Below are positions 1 through 13,900 of a DNA stretch of 64,000 nt, one piece after another. Origin of the DNA: Struthio camelus (taxonomy: Eukaryota; Chordata; Aves; Struthioniformes; Struthionidae); contig NC_090942.1 of the NCBI RefSeq assembly GCF_040807025.1, positions 77,047,987-77,111,986 of the forward strand. Reading direction: 5' to 3'. The first letter of the stretch is position 1. Every line of letters begins with the position of its first letter. Both the position numbers and the translations under genes were made by a program. Under the pieces are notes generated by a model. The model was not told the DNA's origin. It saw nothing but the letters and a program-made list of their open reading frames with translations, and ran no database searches.

Positions 1-3000
1 GAGAGGGTATGTTGCCAGAAGATTTCAGTCGGTGGCTATGTCTGCTACGAAGGACAGTTTAGAATACTATCAAATAATATGGGTTATAAAATTCCTTTTG
101 AAGTGATCACATTTTTATTAACAAATGGCTAGAGAGAGGTGCAGGCAGCTTTAAAGGCTGCAGGTCTCCAAATAAATTTAATAAAGGTATAAATCCAAAA
201 GTCCTACTTTTTGGCTGGCTCTAGCAAGTTCTCCAGTCTCCCTTCCCAAGGAGCAAAGCATTAAAATTTAAATCTTGCCCGATGTAGCATCTTTAGTATC
301 AAGCCAATCTAGACACCTTTTCCTTATTAAATAGCCAATAACTTTGAAAATGTAGAATTTTTAGTGTTATTCCAAATTTTATCAAAAGATAATTTTTCAT
401 TAAAAAATGGAAATTTTGCTTTTAATCTTTTTTCCAAAAAGGCAATTGTTTTTAGTTTTCTGTTTCAATTCCTTTCAAACTGAAAAATCAAATCAACAAA
501 GAAAATTCCTTCTTCTCAGTTTTTAACTCTCCCTAAGAAAAAAATTTAAGATGAAATAGCAAGGGCTTGTCTGAACAGGAAAGTTTTATCTGCTAGATAT
601 ATAGCTGTAACTGTGTAAGTGCCTGAGCCCTTTTACTACAGTCTCTTCTAGCTCAGTTTAAACAATCTTCAATATGTCATAAGCTAAGCTTTAAAGAAAA
701 AAAGAAAAACATAATTTGAAAAAAAAATGCTTGCAGCAAAACAAGAGTGTTCACATGGACAGTCAAAACCAAATTTACCCCAGTATAAATTCATACCTTA
801 GCTTTCATTTTTAAACTTTCCCACATAGACAAGTTCTCATAGGAAACAGATTTGGGAGGGAAGTGAGATGGGAAGTGAAAATACTTTCCCAGTGCAAAGC
901 AGAACAAGGAATAGAAGAAAGTAAAGACAAGATTTATGAGCTTTCCCTTAGATTTTTTTTTTAATCAGGTGTTATCCTTTGTCTTTCCATTCTTTCTCTC
1001 ATTCCATTTTAAACTAAGAAAAATAAAGGAAAACCTGAGGCAGCAACCCAAAAATAAACACCAACACGATTAAAAGAGACACTGATTTTTGCAAGAAATT
1101 GTATTTTCAGGGTTTTTTTCATTTAGAAGTGAGAGGGGAAAAAAAGGCATGAAAATAAACTACTTTTCTTCTGATACTTTTCTCACATAGCTAAAACTTG
1201 ACTTTCTCTATGGTTTACATCAAGCCACACCAGACATTGGTGATTTGACCCCACTGACCACACAATTGGAGAAGCAACATCTGATGCTGATACTAGACCT
1301 CCTCCAGCCCAAATGTAAAGCACATCCACCTTAACACCATCCTGTCTTTGGTGAGAGGTATATGGTAAGAACTGCTGAAAGTGACCTCCTGTAACGAGAA
1401 TCAGGTAAAATGAACGTTTCTGAGAAATTAGTAGGTCTTGTGCTCCAAGACTTTCATCCCTGAACGTAGAAGGTGAGGTACCATGACTATGCTAGTTCTG
1501 GTTCACCTGTCACCCAAGAAATGGCATCAGTTTAAACACACAGGAAAAGCTATATATTGCACAGGCCCCTTTCTGCCATCAGATGCGACGTGTCTTTCCG
1601 AACATCCAGGTACCAGGTTTGCATCAGACACCAGCCACTAATTTTTTTTGCAATAATCCAAACAAAAACATCTCCCATATTTTGCAAGAGACTAATGTGC
1701 TCAATGCACCTCAAGAAAGTTAAAGTTACCAGGCAATTACTTGATTCTAGGGGCTGGGGCTTTAACAGAAACAAAAATTAAATATCCACACCAGAATCAT
1801 TTGACCAGTTGTGCAGTCAAGACCATACAATAGCACTAGGCTATTTTGGGTGTTGTGGGAGACCCTAAAAGCCCCCCGGTAGGCCTGCTAAGCATCCTAC
1901 AAAGAAATACCAGACACTTACACCCCATTTCTTCTAAACATGGGTGACAACAGAGAGCTGTAGGCAGGGACATCATAAAGAGATGAGACCATCACGATTT
2001 CTACTTTATAAGTTGGTAAAAGTAAGATTTGTTTGATCATTAAGTCTCTCATTTAAAACAAAAAAAATTCATTCTTCAGTTGTGTTCCTTGGTGTCATGG
2101 ATGAGGATTTGGTTTTTTTGGTTTTTTTTTTCCTCCCTTCAGTTTCAGAATCATATAGTCATTTTTGTCTTTACAGGTATTTATGGGTACCCTAGGAAGA
2201 CCCTGTTTGATTCAGATGAGCTTTGGATTATACTTTGATAAGTACCTGATTCAACGGAGTCTGCCAGATTGGTCAGGAAATCACATGAGAATGAAGCTAT
2301 TCCATCAGACTTTTGATGTTTCCTGCTTCTGGTTGGGACAGAAATATTTTATTTTAAGCTAGGAGTCCTCACTTCTGGCTAAGTTTACTTACACATGTTG
2401 CTGCATTTAGCCATTGAATGACACTTCATATAATTTGTTTTATCAAATGGCATTGAGTGAATAGATGACCACATGCCTCTGTTACAGTTTAGCTAGAAAA
2501 AAAAAAACGAGCTCAGTAATTGTACTATATTGAGAATTATAGGAAAACACTGGAGAAAGTTTTTTTTTTGTTTTTAAATCTAATTATTTTAAGCTTTCCT
2601 AACACATTCATACAAAGTTTTGGTAAGTGTGTATCTGGAGCATCAAGATAGCATACAACATGAGAATACTCTGCTGCACCTGACACTGCAAATCAAATAC
2701 ACAGTATTTGCTACAGTCAATGCTAAAAGTTATTAAGAAGGGATTCAAACAGGGGAAACACCCACTGGTATTTCCCCTCCCCTGAACTTCAGGAGGGGCT
2801 GTGGATCACTGAAGCGGGGCAGATGTTACACTTCTGGAGGTAGCCTCTCTATTGGGCTCACAGCCAGCTCACAGCAACAAGGGATCTCAGAGTGTTCCCA
2901 TCGTTTTAGAGCACGCTGATGATTCATACATGGTTACACGGCAATATTTACTAAGCTCTCAGGAGGCAAATGCATCAGGAGAGATTAGTCAGCTGCCAAG

Positions 3001-4240
3001 CACCCATTCCCTTGCATAAGGATTATGTTCTCTAAATAAGAGTTCTCATCTCCAACTTATGCTTCCACCCCACCACCTACTCATTATTTTCACAATTTCA
3101 TAATCAGTGATTTAGGACATTCCATTACGTTTTTAGAGATTGTAGAAAAAAGCAACAGGCACCAGCAAAACAAAAAACAGAGATTTGGGGGTAGCAACTT
3201 CTTTCTCAATGTAACAGAGCATAATCAAAGAAACAGAACTTTTCCCTTATTCAGAGTCCATCACAGTTTTAATGAAAACAGATTCAGCTGGATACTAGAT
3301 TCATCTCTGTCCAAAAGGAGCCAATAACCTCAAGGAGGTTCACTGAGCTCTGCATACCTCTCAGAAGGGTAATTAGTTTTCTGTTTTTTCAGAGTATTAT
3401 ATACTGCAGGCTCTAGCAAACTGCTTCCCATTTCAGGACTGTCACAAGATTTTTGTATCTTTACGTATGAATGCCTAGGAGCATTGATTTACATTTCTAT
3501 CGGTTGCTCTAGAAGAACGAATGCTCCACTCTGCTAAAATGCAAGTGATCTGGGCAACCGGGCATGACAGAAAGGCTGGCAACTGCTGCAAAGGCCCCTG
3601 CAAACACACACACACACACCTACATTGGTTAAAAGCTAGCAGAGCAAAACCTTGCTCCCAGATACACTGCCATTGAGCTTTTAGAGCCAATGCAAAGAGG
3701 GCTTTGGTTTTCAGGACCGTCTGCTGTGAGAGGTACAACAATAAAGTAGCATTTACTGCATCACTTCTTCAGTCTTATGGGTCCAAAAGATTTTTTTTCC
3801 AGCTGTATCGATCGATGTAGTAAACACTGCTACAGCTGCCTACAAACCCAACTTTCTGGTGTGCTTTTAAATATAGTTATCCTAAGGAGATTGCATATTC
3901 TTCTTACCTAAAAGGCTTGAAAGCCGCTCAGATGTCTTATGTGAGCCCCACATCCACAGGAACTATTTGACTATTTGTTAATGTTTTGTTTCCTGTGAAA
4001 AAAGGAGCATCAAGTGTAACATCTCAAATGAAGCAGAATCCAGCCCTTGAAGCCGCAAGGCAAAGGATATCGACTCTCAGCCTGTCTTTGCCCTCCTCTC
4101 GTGTTTGTCACGTGCCATACTTGCCTTTTCCTTTGCTACCAGTATAGCGCAAAATCCTGCCGGGTCAGGTTACTGCTGTTTTCACCTGGCACTTCCCTAA
4201 GCCATACGTTGAGGGCCCCCCTCAGGAGGCCCTAGTGTAG
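1..4240. other. Intergenic flank, no gene recognised
   Basis: AT-rich sequence with no exon-like open frame, no splice-flanked coding homology and no recognised repeat family. It holds only short simple runs, such as a CA run near 3604-3619. By mammalian gene order ITPR2 would lie to the left, transcribed away from the window. That is inference, since no ITPR2 exon is visible here. Confidence 0.5.
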
Positions 4241-4262
4241 CATTTCATCTCCTAGAGACCAA

Positions 4263-4412
4263 ATGGTCTTTTACCACGACAGAAGCAGAAATGGGAGCAG
4301 CTGCAAATCTGAAGGAAAGGACCTTAAAAAGCATTATGAACTACCTGCTTTGTGCTACATGGTGTTTTGCAGAGGGAAAAAATCCTCAGGCAAACTGAAC
4401 GGAGCAGCGATG
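4263..4412 (+). other. Candidate 5' noncoding exon of the dystroglycan-like gene
   Basis: A strong donor (gatg|gtaagt, GT at 4413-4414) faces a good acceptor (ccctacag|) at 4603, giving a 191-nt intron just before the exon with the start codon. An upstream reading frame starts at the ATG at 4263, crosses this junction in phase 0 and stops at 4622-4624, 40 nt before the main ATG. The exon would therefore be leader sequence with an upstream ORF of 56 codons. The 5' end of the exon cannot be set, and 4263 is only the first nucleotide of that uORF. Confidence 0.4.
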
Positions 4413-4664
4413 GTAAGTACTGCAGCTTTTCAAAGGTCTATAACCCACCATAGTTTTAGTGGTGGCTCATAAGAAAAACAGAACAAGGGGCTCTAATGAA
4501 TGCGGTGTGACGCCTTGCAGAGGTCAACATCTTCCTGCTTACCCATAAGATGAAGTTGATTGAAATAAAGTACACATACATGTGTTTTTTCCTTTCCCTA
4601 CAGGGCCGAACAGCAATGAAGTAGCAACACCTGGCTCCTAAGGGCACCCACACCCTACGGGAGG

Positions 4665-4943
4665 ATGGATGCTTGCGGGAACCCCGTGGGCACCAACAAC
4701 AGGTTTCATACCTTGGCGTCCTCTTTGCTCCTGGGGATGCAGATCTTACCCACACGCCCTCTTCTCTTTGCACTGGTATCTCTCTGTGTAAACACACCTG
4801 CTGCGGTTGTCAAGGAATCAAATAACACATGCAAAGAAACAAAGATCCTCCAAGGAATCCCAGACGTAACAATCCTGATGGGAAAAATATTCTATTACCC
4901 AGTGTCAGCATGTGCCTTTCAGGGAACGAGAACCGAGTACAAG
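4665..4943 (+). CDS. Dystroglycan-like coding exon 1 (residues 1-93)
   Basis: Acceptor at 4603 and donor aag|gtaaag; ends in phase 0. Encodes the signal-anchor-like hydrophobic stretch (LLFALVSLCV) and the start of the cadherin-like domain (GIPDVTILMGKIF, comparable with GIPDGTAVVGRSF in DAG1). The exon ends at nearly the same residue as the first coding exon of DAG1, as I remember that gene. Confidence 0.8.
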
Positions 4944-7900
4944 GTAAAGCTATTAAATACACTTCTCAGTACAGTCCTGCAGTAAGTAGGCATTGGCTTT
5001 AGTTTTAAAATGAACTCATTAAAAATCTCCCTCTGGGGAAGTACCTCAGAATTTTATTATAAATAATTAGAAATTATGGCAAAACTCTAGCACCATTCAC
5101 TTCAGTTTTGCCAATGTAACAGTTATATACTAAGCAAATAAATAAAATGCCGACACTGCATATATTTTATCTGCCTGCAGTCTGAAGAAAGCAGGATCTT
5201 AAAAACATAGTAAATGTTGCCATTAAATTTAAAGAAAAAGAGCCACAAGAGAAGAACTACACAAAAAACAAGCACTGCTGTGCTAGTTTCAAGACTTTTT
5301 AAATAGAACATTTGTGGCTGTTTCTGGAATTGTCTTCTTTACGTAGAAATTTCAATATATAAAACCGGAGTAGTAATACCCGTTTCCTGTCTCTCTAATT
5401 CGGCTCATCTTCTGTCCTTTTATGGAATAGGTCACTTTGGCCAGCGGTGCAGATTTGCCAAAATGGTTGGAATTCAACCCCAATACAAACATGCTGCAAG
5501 GGCTGCCAATGCCAGGGGAGAGTGGAGAATACCTTCTGCACATAGCTGCCTCTGGGAGGACTCGTGCTCAGAAAACATCAAGAGCCATTATCAGATTCAC
5601 CGTTCATGTTCAGGAAAGCATCCCATTCCCCGAAGAGGGGGAGACCTGGAACCGCATGCCAAACAGCTCTCGGTGAGTACCATTAGCTTCCAAAGGCTTC
5701 ACTGCCCAAATCAGTGAAAAGAGATGGGAGCTCCCTATCTGACATGGGATTTTTTTTTTCCTATTACAAAAATGTAATGGGGGGGGGGGGGGGAGGCAGG
5801 CAGGGTGAAGGACAGTCAAATGAGCATGTGTTGAATAGAAAGGCAGGAGGCACTAGGCTTTTCTGCCCAGGAGCAGTAGCACGCAGGGAGTGCGGATGTG
5901 AACATTACAAGTGAAGCAGCGCTAGTGCCCTGACTCTCAAGCTGGCCTCTCTTAGGGAGGCATCCAGCCCCCCTACCCACGTTAGCAACTGAAGTGCTTT
6001 TGTTGGTGGAGAGAGGTCAGCTCCTAGCTAAGGTCTGAGCTGCCCTCTGTGAGACACTACTCAATTCCACTGATGGTGCCAGGGATCCTCTCAATGCAGT
6101 TACCTACATTTGATGTCTAGCAGACTGGGAATGTCTCCTAACTGAATTATTTCTAAGTTTGCAGAGTGATGATAGTATTGTGTAAACTCACACCACGCTG
6201 CTGCACCCTAGAAAAGCAATGAGATCAAACCTATCCTCTCAGAACGTAATGGTGTCTTCTCATTGACTTTGGTGAGCAATGGATTTGGCAACGTTCATTA
6301 AGGAAGTTGAGATGTAGGAAAAAACAGAGGAGAGGAAGGTTCTTCAAGAAGTATTGTAGTAGCAGGGAACGAGTAGAGAAAGGAGAACTATCCTTCCAAT
6401 TTTCATGCCCCAAAAACAAGGAAGTTAACTGAAAAATATGTTGCAGGTCTTTGAAAGATAGGAAAGAGCAATTACAGAATAAATACAGCAACATTATGGA
6501 GTCAGAGCAATGCCATTATTTTTACAACTACAGGGAAAAGTAAAAAGAAAAAAAAAGAAAAGAAAAAAAGATAAGAAGTAGGCAGCTAATTCTCACTATA
6601 AAACTAAATTGTTATCATGATCCAGCAACCCTTACCAGAATGGAACGGGGAACCGTAGCACATGCAATAAGAGGAAGTTTTGGACTAAGAGGCGAAATTC
6701 TCCTTGTGTCCTGTACGTACACAAGATGATAGACTAAATTTGAACATTTATCTTCAAAAACAGGGAGGCAGGTAGATGTCATTTAACTGATGCCATTTTT
6801 GGACTTTCAGCATCAGTCCTGACAGGTGCGGGAAGGAAGCTCCCGTCACTTCTGCTGAAATCGTCCTCTATACTGCAATGGAAGCCCTGCAGGTACAGGA
6901 ACGTCTCAATATTGTGCACACGATGGCAGAATATCTTCATCTGGATTCTTCCTTCATAACCCTGTTGCAATACAAGAATCTGGTACATGGAGGCTTGCAG
7001 AACCAAACAATACTGGCTAAAGACACCAGACGTATCAAGTCCACGGTGAACCAATACGTAGGACTCTCCTGGCCTGTTAAGTGTGGAGGATTTGTTGTGC
7101 TCCACGAACTCATTCAAGTTCTACGACATAACGTTGAGTCACATCATCTCTCACAGCTGCTAGGATATGAAATTGTAGGCTGGAGAATACTTCAGAGAGG
7201 TGGCTATGAAAAAAAATCTCCAAGACGGCAACGTAGGCAGCTAATGATCACACCAACACCTACACTGGAGCCAATTAGAACTACACAGAGACCAACTGGG
7301 GGAGATGCTCACAGTCCTGTGGCCTCTGATGTGCTCAGCAGCTTACTCACACGGCTTGTGGTATCACCCGTTCAGAGTTTAGCATCTTTACATGAAGAGA
7401 GTATAACAATTGCAAGTTACAAGATGCAGAATAATATCCATCTCAGAAGTCAAGAAAATTTAGCGACCTTAGAAATAGACTCATCATGGGATTGGATGAC
7501 TAACTCACCAGTATCTTCTATTTTTGGAGACTCTCCAGATCTTTCACCTTCCTTGATTATTAAAACACCATTTCCCTCCACTGAACTGGAAGGGCTGCCT
7601 ACTAGGGCTTCTGGCATGTCCTTGCTGTTAGAGCAGCCAGCACCTCACATGCCTGAGACAAACTCGTATTTCCTGCCTGGTAAATCAGAAATATCCAGAT
7701 TTGTTCTCCTACAGGACATCACTTCAAATACAGCCCAGTTTCCCAGACCTGTGTACACTTTGACAATAACCACGTTTTATGACTGGCCTTATAGCCCAGC
7801 CAAGGTGATGCTTTCCAAGACAACGCTTCACGTACCTTTGCCAGAAGCAACGTCAACATCAGAAGTGCCAAATTACAGTGATCGGGAGAAAAGCCACTTT

Positions 7901-10900
7901 CCAGAATTTGAAATGCTTTCTACTGCATCTCTCTCTCCAGAAACACTACCATCAGTGTTCCCAAATAGTTCAGTAAGAGCAACAACTTCATCTGATTTCA
8001 CATTTCCCATGGATTACATGTTCCTGCCTTTGCCAAGAAGTAGTAGTCTGAGCCAAGAGTTAATTAATATCTATGAACAGTTATCTAGGTCTTTTATGAC
8101 TATCCCACAGCCTGGCAGGTTTCCATTTACTCAAGGAAAAAGCACAGTTCCCTCCCAAATTGAAACAGAAACAGAGACTCTCCATCCCAAATTGAATGTC
8201 AGTCCTGTGTCCTCAGTGTATTTTCCTAACATTTTACGTAACACTTTCCCTAATGAAGCTGAAACGTCTTATGAACCAAGCCTGATAATTCTGTCTCGTC
8301 CTGATAACGCTCCAGTTTATACTCTTCCCATAGACTTCCCGAGCTTTGACATCTCTGAACCATCCAGACCAACAAATATACTTACTTCCTACGACAGCAG
8401 CGTCCTCAGAACACAGATTCAGTCTGCAAGTGCTTTATCCAGTGGCACAAGGGATTTACATTCAGATAGAGGTCTCGGAACAAGAGTGATTTTGCCAAGT
8501 GTCACCGAGTTTACCCTGGAGTCAAATAGAACATCAAAAGTCATCTGCAATGCTGCTGAGGTACCTTTGGTGACTTTATTTAATGCCACTTCTCATCTGT
8601 TCAGCAGTATACCGGGTATGTTTAAGATCTGACTCTACGTTTGTGTTTGTTTCTGAAATATTGGTTAATATAAAAAGAAGGATGAGTTCTGTTCTGATTC
8701 CCGTGGGCTTATACACACAGCCAAAACACTACCAACCTTGCCACAACAGTCCTGACAGAATAGATCAATACTATTTCTTCTGCAACTGCATGACTTCATT
8801 GCACTAGGGATGGAGCCACAAGAGTGTTCCACATAAGGGAAAATAATTTTTTTCACTCATCTTGACACAGACAAGAACACAGCTGCACTATTAGACCTGG
8901 CTTTGGCCATCCCATCTAAAGAAAGATGTGGGCCTGTTGAAAGAGCTCCAAAGGAACAGGAGGATGATCAGAGGTCTAGAAAAGATGACATATGAAATAA
9001 ACTGAAATATTCAGTCTAGAAGACTGAAGAAAGATGAACATTTATGTAAAAGTTCACTGAAAAACAAAAAAAAAAATCTGTCTCAATATCCACTGAGAAT
9101 TGAATCAGTGCTAATGATCTTCAGTTACAGTTAAGATGATTTAATTCAGACATAAGAAAAAAAAACTTTCTGACAGTAGGGATATTAAAACATGAGATGA
9201 GATTGCTCAGGGAACATTGTGGAGGTTTTTAAGAACAGGATAACGAATATTTATCAGAAAAGAGACAGAAATATTTGAGTATCCTATGGAGAAAAGGAAT
9301 AAGCTAGACATCCTTGACAGCCCTCCTCCTCCAACTCCATGAATCTATGGCTCAGGCTTAAGTATATGCTAGACTACAGAGATGGTATGTTGGTAGGACC
9401 AATTGAGTAAGTTTACAGGACCATAGCTTAATCAATGTATATTATGGATAGGCATCTGTAAAAAGGTATACTTGGTATATCTTAAATACTTGAGAATAAG
9501 CGTAGACAGTTTCTTCATTCTGAAGTGAACTGACTGTCCCTATTTTTCATGCATTGCCCTCATAATGGCCCTCCAGAACTGTTGTTTTCTAAAGCGTGCA
9601 CTAGAACTAATATTAAGTCTACATCTATAATGCAAGAGTGTGATCTGAAATACTTATGTTTGAAATCAGGTGTCCAAGCAAACATTTGTCAAAGCCCACA
9701 GACAGACAACACAATCTTAGCATGATATTGCCATTAAAACTCTTGTGAACACAGGCCATTTAGAGATTTTTCAGAAGTACCTTTCTACTAGGTGAGAGAA
9801 GCCACTTGGGCAAAGGATTCAACCATTTTCTAAGGCACAGTCTGAACATTACCAGCCAGGAAAAATAACCCTGTTACCTTCTTCAACACTGCATTCATCC
9901 TGGCTACATTTTCACCTAATGACTAAAGTGATCTTTAAAATCAATTTACAAGCTATTAACAAAATAAATGCTTAACATTTACAATACCTTAGACACTCAA
10001 CATATTTTACAGTATTATTAAATCATTTTTCAGTACAATATTCCCTACCGTAATGGCTAGGAAATTAAGACACAGAAATTAAGTAATTGTCAAAGCCCAC
10101 TGAAGGACAATGCAGTCAATGCATGAAGAGACACGACCGTTTATTCAAAGCCTACAAAGCAAATCAGTGGCAGAGCTGGGATCAGGAGCCAGCTCACCTT
10201 ACTGCCAGACATGAGATAAGACTTTATAGCACTAGAAACTCAGATACACATCCCCTTCTTCTCTAGCTTCCTTCTCATGGTCTTTGCCATGCTGGCAAGG
10301 AATTTTTAATTACGTGCCATAAGGGCTTTTAAACTACATTCCCAACTCTTAGCAAATTATTAAAATCATAGCTCTTTTGCATAAACCTAAGCCATCTTTT
10401 ACCTAACACTGTAACAAACAATCTTTTCATTTTCACAGAACCGGTTCAGACACTACTGCCATCGCACCAGGATACAAGCACCTTGCTATTACCCACATAT
10501 GAAACATTACAGTCCACAGAAACCGCTTGGAGTCATCCTCCACCTTCTGTTTCACAAGAGCTTCAGAACATAACCACAGGTAAAACAAACAAAACCCCAG
10601 AACCGCCTCCCCAACACACCCACACACCCCCAAGCCCCAGATGCCAGTTTGTTGAAAAAGGACAAGACTGAAAACTTTGGTCTTCCTAAAAGAAGGCTAG
10701 CTCATTGCTCCTATGTTCTTCTGAATGTAGCTGACATACATCATCCTTTTTACTCATTTTGTAAGATATCTCCGACCTCCTATACAAGAGCCTACATAGT
10801 CTTCAAACTATTATGATCTAAAGATTCATGCCATTCTGAATTAATCCCTACCTATTAGGGGAGTTAGCTTTATTTCGGCATTAGGTAGTATCTAAAAAGA

Positions 10901-13900
10901 GGATAAGATTAGGACTCCTTTCCCTAGATCTTGCAAGTCAGGCCCCATCACAAAAATATAATTGAATGAGATAGCAAAACGGCAGGAAGAAGGGAACATT
11001 TGTCACCGGTTGCATGAACTCCCAGCGTCCTCATCTTCTCCCTAATTCCTTGAGCCTGTCAGCAGGCTTCAACTAGCAGTCACAGAGAGAAGTTCTGGGG
11101 GGTTTTGTGTTTTCCCCAAATCTGGCACCACATTTTACCATCTTACAGCTTACTTGGTGCGCGCTCATGTATTCTTAAGAACTCTTCAAAAACAGGGCAA
11201 AGCGTGCAGCACCCAAGGTAACCCTGTCCTACGTGGTATACCTGCCACCTCCACAAGTGGGGTCATGCTGAGATATCCAGTGTTTGCCTGATTAATCTGA
11301 AACTATTATTAATGCTAGACACAGCTCAATGGTAAAATAAAAATAAACCTTTTATCATAAAATCCCCAAGCAAAAAATCCACTTTTAGTGTATGGGAAAC
11401 AGAACAAGACAAAACAGTAGCAGGCTTTAATAATTACCTCAGTTTCACAATCTGATGACTGAGCGTTCAACCACCAGAGCTGGGACCAATTCTTTACACC
11501 AGTGAGAACTGGTCTTACTAATTCCAGGTATTGTTTCTCCAGGAATTGTACCTGCTTCTAAAAAGATTCTTTCTTTGGAAATCACAAACTTTCTGGAGAT
11601 CAGAAAGTTTGGAGTACAGCAAGTACCAACTTGCTGTACTTCCTGGAGATCGCAGATTGTGCAAACATACTCCCTGAGGTCCCTGTAAACCTAATGTTGG
11701 GAAAGAATGCAAGTCAAGGTGACATCTGACGACAGCCCTGCTAATGAAATATCCGCGTTAGAGTCTTTGATACGTGAAGTAGCAAAGTATCATGCAGTCT
11801 TCTGCTGGGCAGCTTTAGACAGTACCCAAACTGATTTTCAGTGGACCATCCAGCCATGGTAGGTAAGGCCTTCAAGTTTACGTAAACTTTCCATAATCCA
11901 GAATTCAAAACCAAAGAATTTTAAGAACCTTACAGTAACAAAATGGAACACTACACATTCTTCTATATCTACAGCATTAGAAATGAGACATTCTAGACCG
12001 CCACCATGAAGCAGATATATAACCTGAGAAGTTGCAAAAGTTATTAGATCAAAATTTATTGTATAGGAAGCCACTATATTAGGCCTGACCAATATATTAG
12101 ACTAGAAAGAACAGTTATGTACATTTACATGTGGTTAAAAAAATCACATCTGAATATACTTCTGTTTAATTGGAGAAAGAATTTTAAAGGTACATACAGA
12201 AAAAAGGCAACTAAAACTGTAACTGCAACCTAATGAAGGACAATGCTTTACAATACCAATGTAAGCTAAAGTTTCAGTAGAAGTGAGAAGTCCAGAATTT
12301 CCCTTACCAATTCTCAACATCTCCCGTTCTCATTAGCAAGTCAAAGGCTTTGTGAGGTGATTGTCACACACATTTTGAAAACAAGTGTCACCCATTCAGT
12401 TGACTTCAGGTTAGAAAAAAGACAACAGTTGGAAGTGACTTGCTCCTGACTTAACCAGACATTGGAAATTAGTTATCAAATCACGTAAAGCATATCTGTA
12501 TTTTTCCAAATCCAACAGCAACAAAACATATAATCAGAGGAGAATCTCAAAAGCAACTGAAACGAGTGAAGTTTTAGTCCTAGATATTCTAGAAACAAAT
12601 AAATTCAAAGCTAAAATATAGAAAACAAACAAAAAGCTAGATTATCTTTCAAAAAATAGAGTGCTTTATTGGATTTTAGATAGTTATCACCCATGTATTT
12701 CAGTTCAAGTCCCACAAGGTACTGTTACGTGATCCCCATTTAAGGACGCTACAGAAAGTCTAGATTACTGACACATTTTCATGAAAAATAGAGTCTTTAA
12801 ATCATCTTTCACCTAGTTACAGTGTCATTTTGGTTGTGGTCAGTTATTCACTTCACAGGAAAGAATGATTTGTGATATATATCATCACAAAATAATGTAA
12901 GAAAAGTAGTAGGTAGAAGGAATAATTCTGTTTACTCTGAATAAAATCTAGGAGAGGTATTGTCTGTTGAATAGGAGCCTTAAAGGGCAATGTCACCATA
13001 GCTTGTAAGTACTTAAAAGGTACCATAAGTAGTTAACTACTTACAACTACTACAAAGCTGACAGAGCCACACTCTTCTGAGTAGCGCAGATGATAAAACA
13101 AAGAGCAATGGCCATAAACCGCATCTCAATTGGAAGACCTTTTCAGTGGGGGTGATGCAGCAATGAAACAAGTCACCCAGAGAGCCTGGGGAACTGTCAT
13201 CCTCGGACAGTTTTAAGACTCAGCCTGGTAAAGTTATTCACCAGACTCCATTTAGTGCTGGCAACAGCTCTGCCTCGAGTGGGTGGCTGACTAGATGATT
13301 TCCAGAGGCACACTCTAACCAACGTGTCCACGACCCTGTGAGGCTGACAAGATTTCTTTGCTATCGTTCAATATCAGGCAGCCGTTTTTCCCTTGTAACT
13401 CTTTTTTCTTTCCTTTTTTTCCTTTAAAGGACAAGCAAACACTTTCCCAAAGGTTGTTCGTTCAATTAAACTCATAACAGCAACTATTGGATGCCTGTTC
13501 TTTTTTCCCATACCTGCCAACACATTTTATGACGAGGAAGATGGCAACTCAACTCAGTTATCTCTGAAAATAATCCCAGTTGACGGCTCTCCACTGGGAT
13601 CAGAAAGCTGGCTGCAATTTAATGCGTCTCAGCAAACCATGCATGGTTACCCCCTCGACACTGATTTCCAGTATTCACCTCAGAAGTTCATTCTGTATGC
13701 CACAGATTCAGGAGGACTGACAGCCTGGGACTCCTTCACCATCGAGCTTCTGAGGCCCACAAGCATACCGTGCCATCTTTATACTATCAGAACAAAAAAC
13801 AGCTACTACTCTTTCCTGAGAGAGAGGAAAAGGATTAGTTTATTTCTAGAGAAGCTCTCCCTGTATTTGAACTCCAGCACTCCCAAAGACCTCACAGTGA

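Noticed and set aside
6878-8632. Single-exon 584-codon gene starting at 6878
   Set aside because: The frame extends upstream to a clean acceptor at 6810 and joins exon 2 in phase; the stop at 8632 lies in intron 3 after a good donor.
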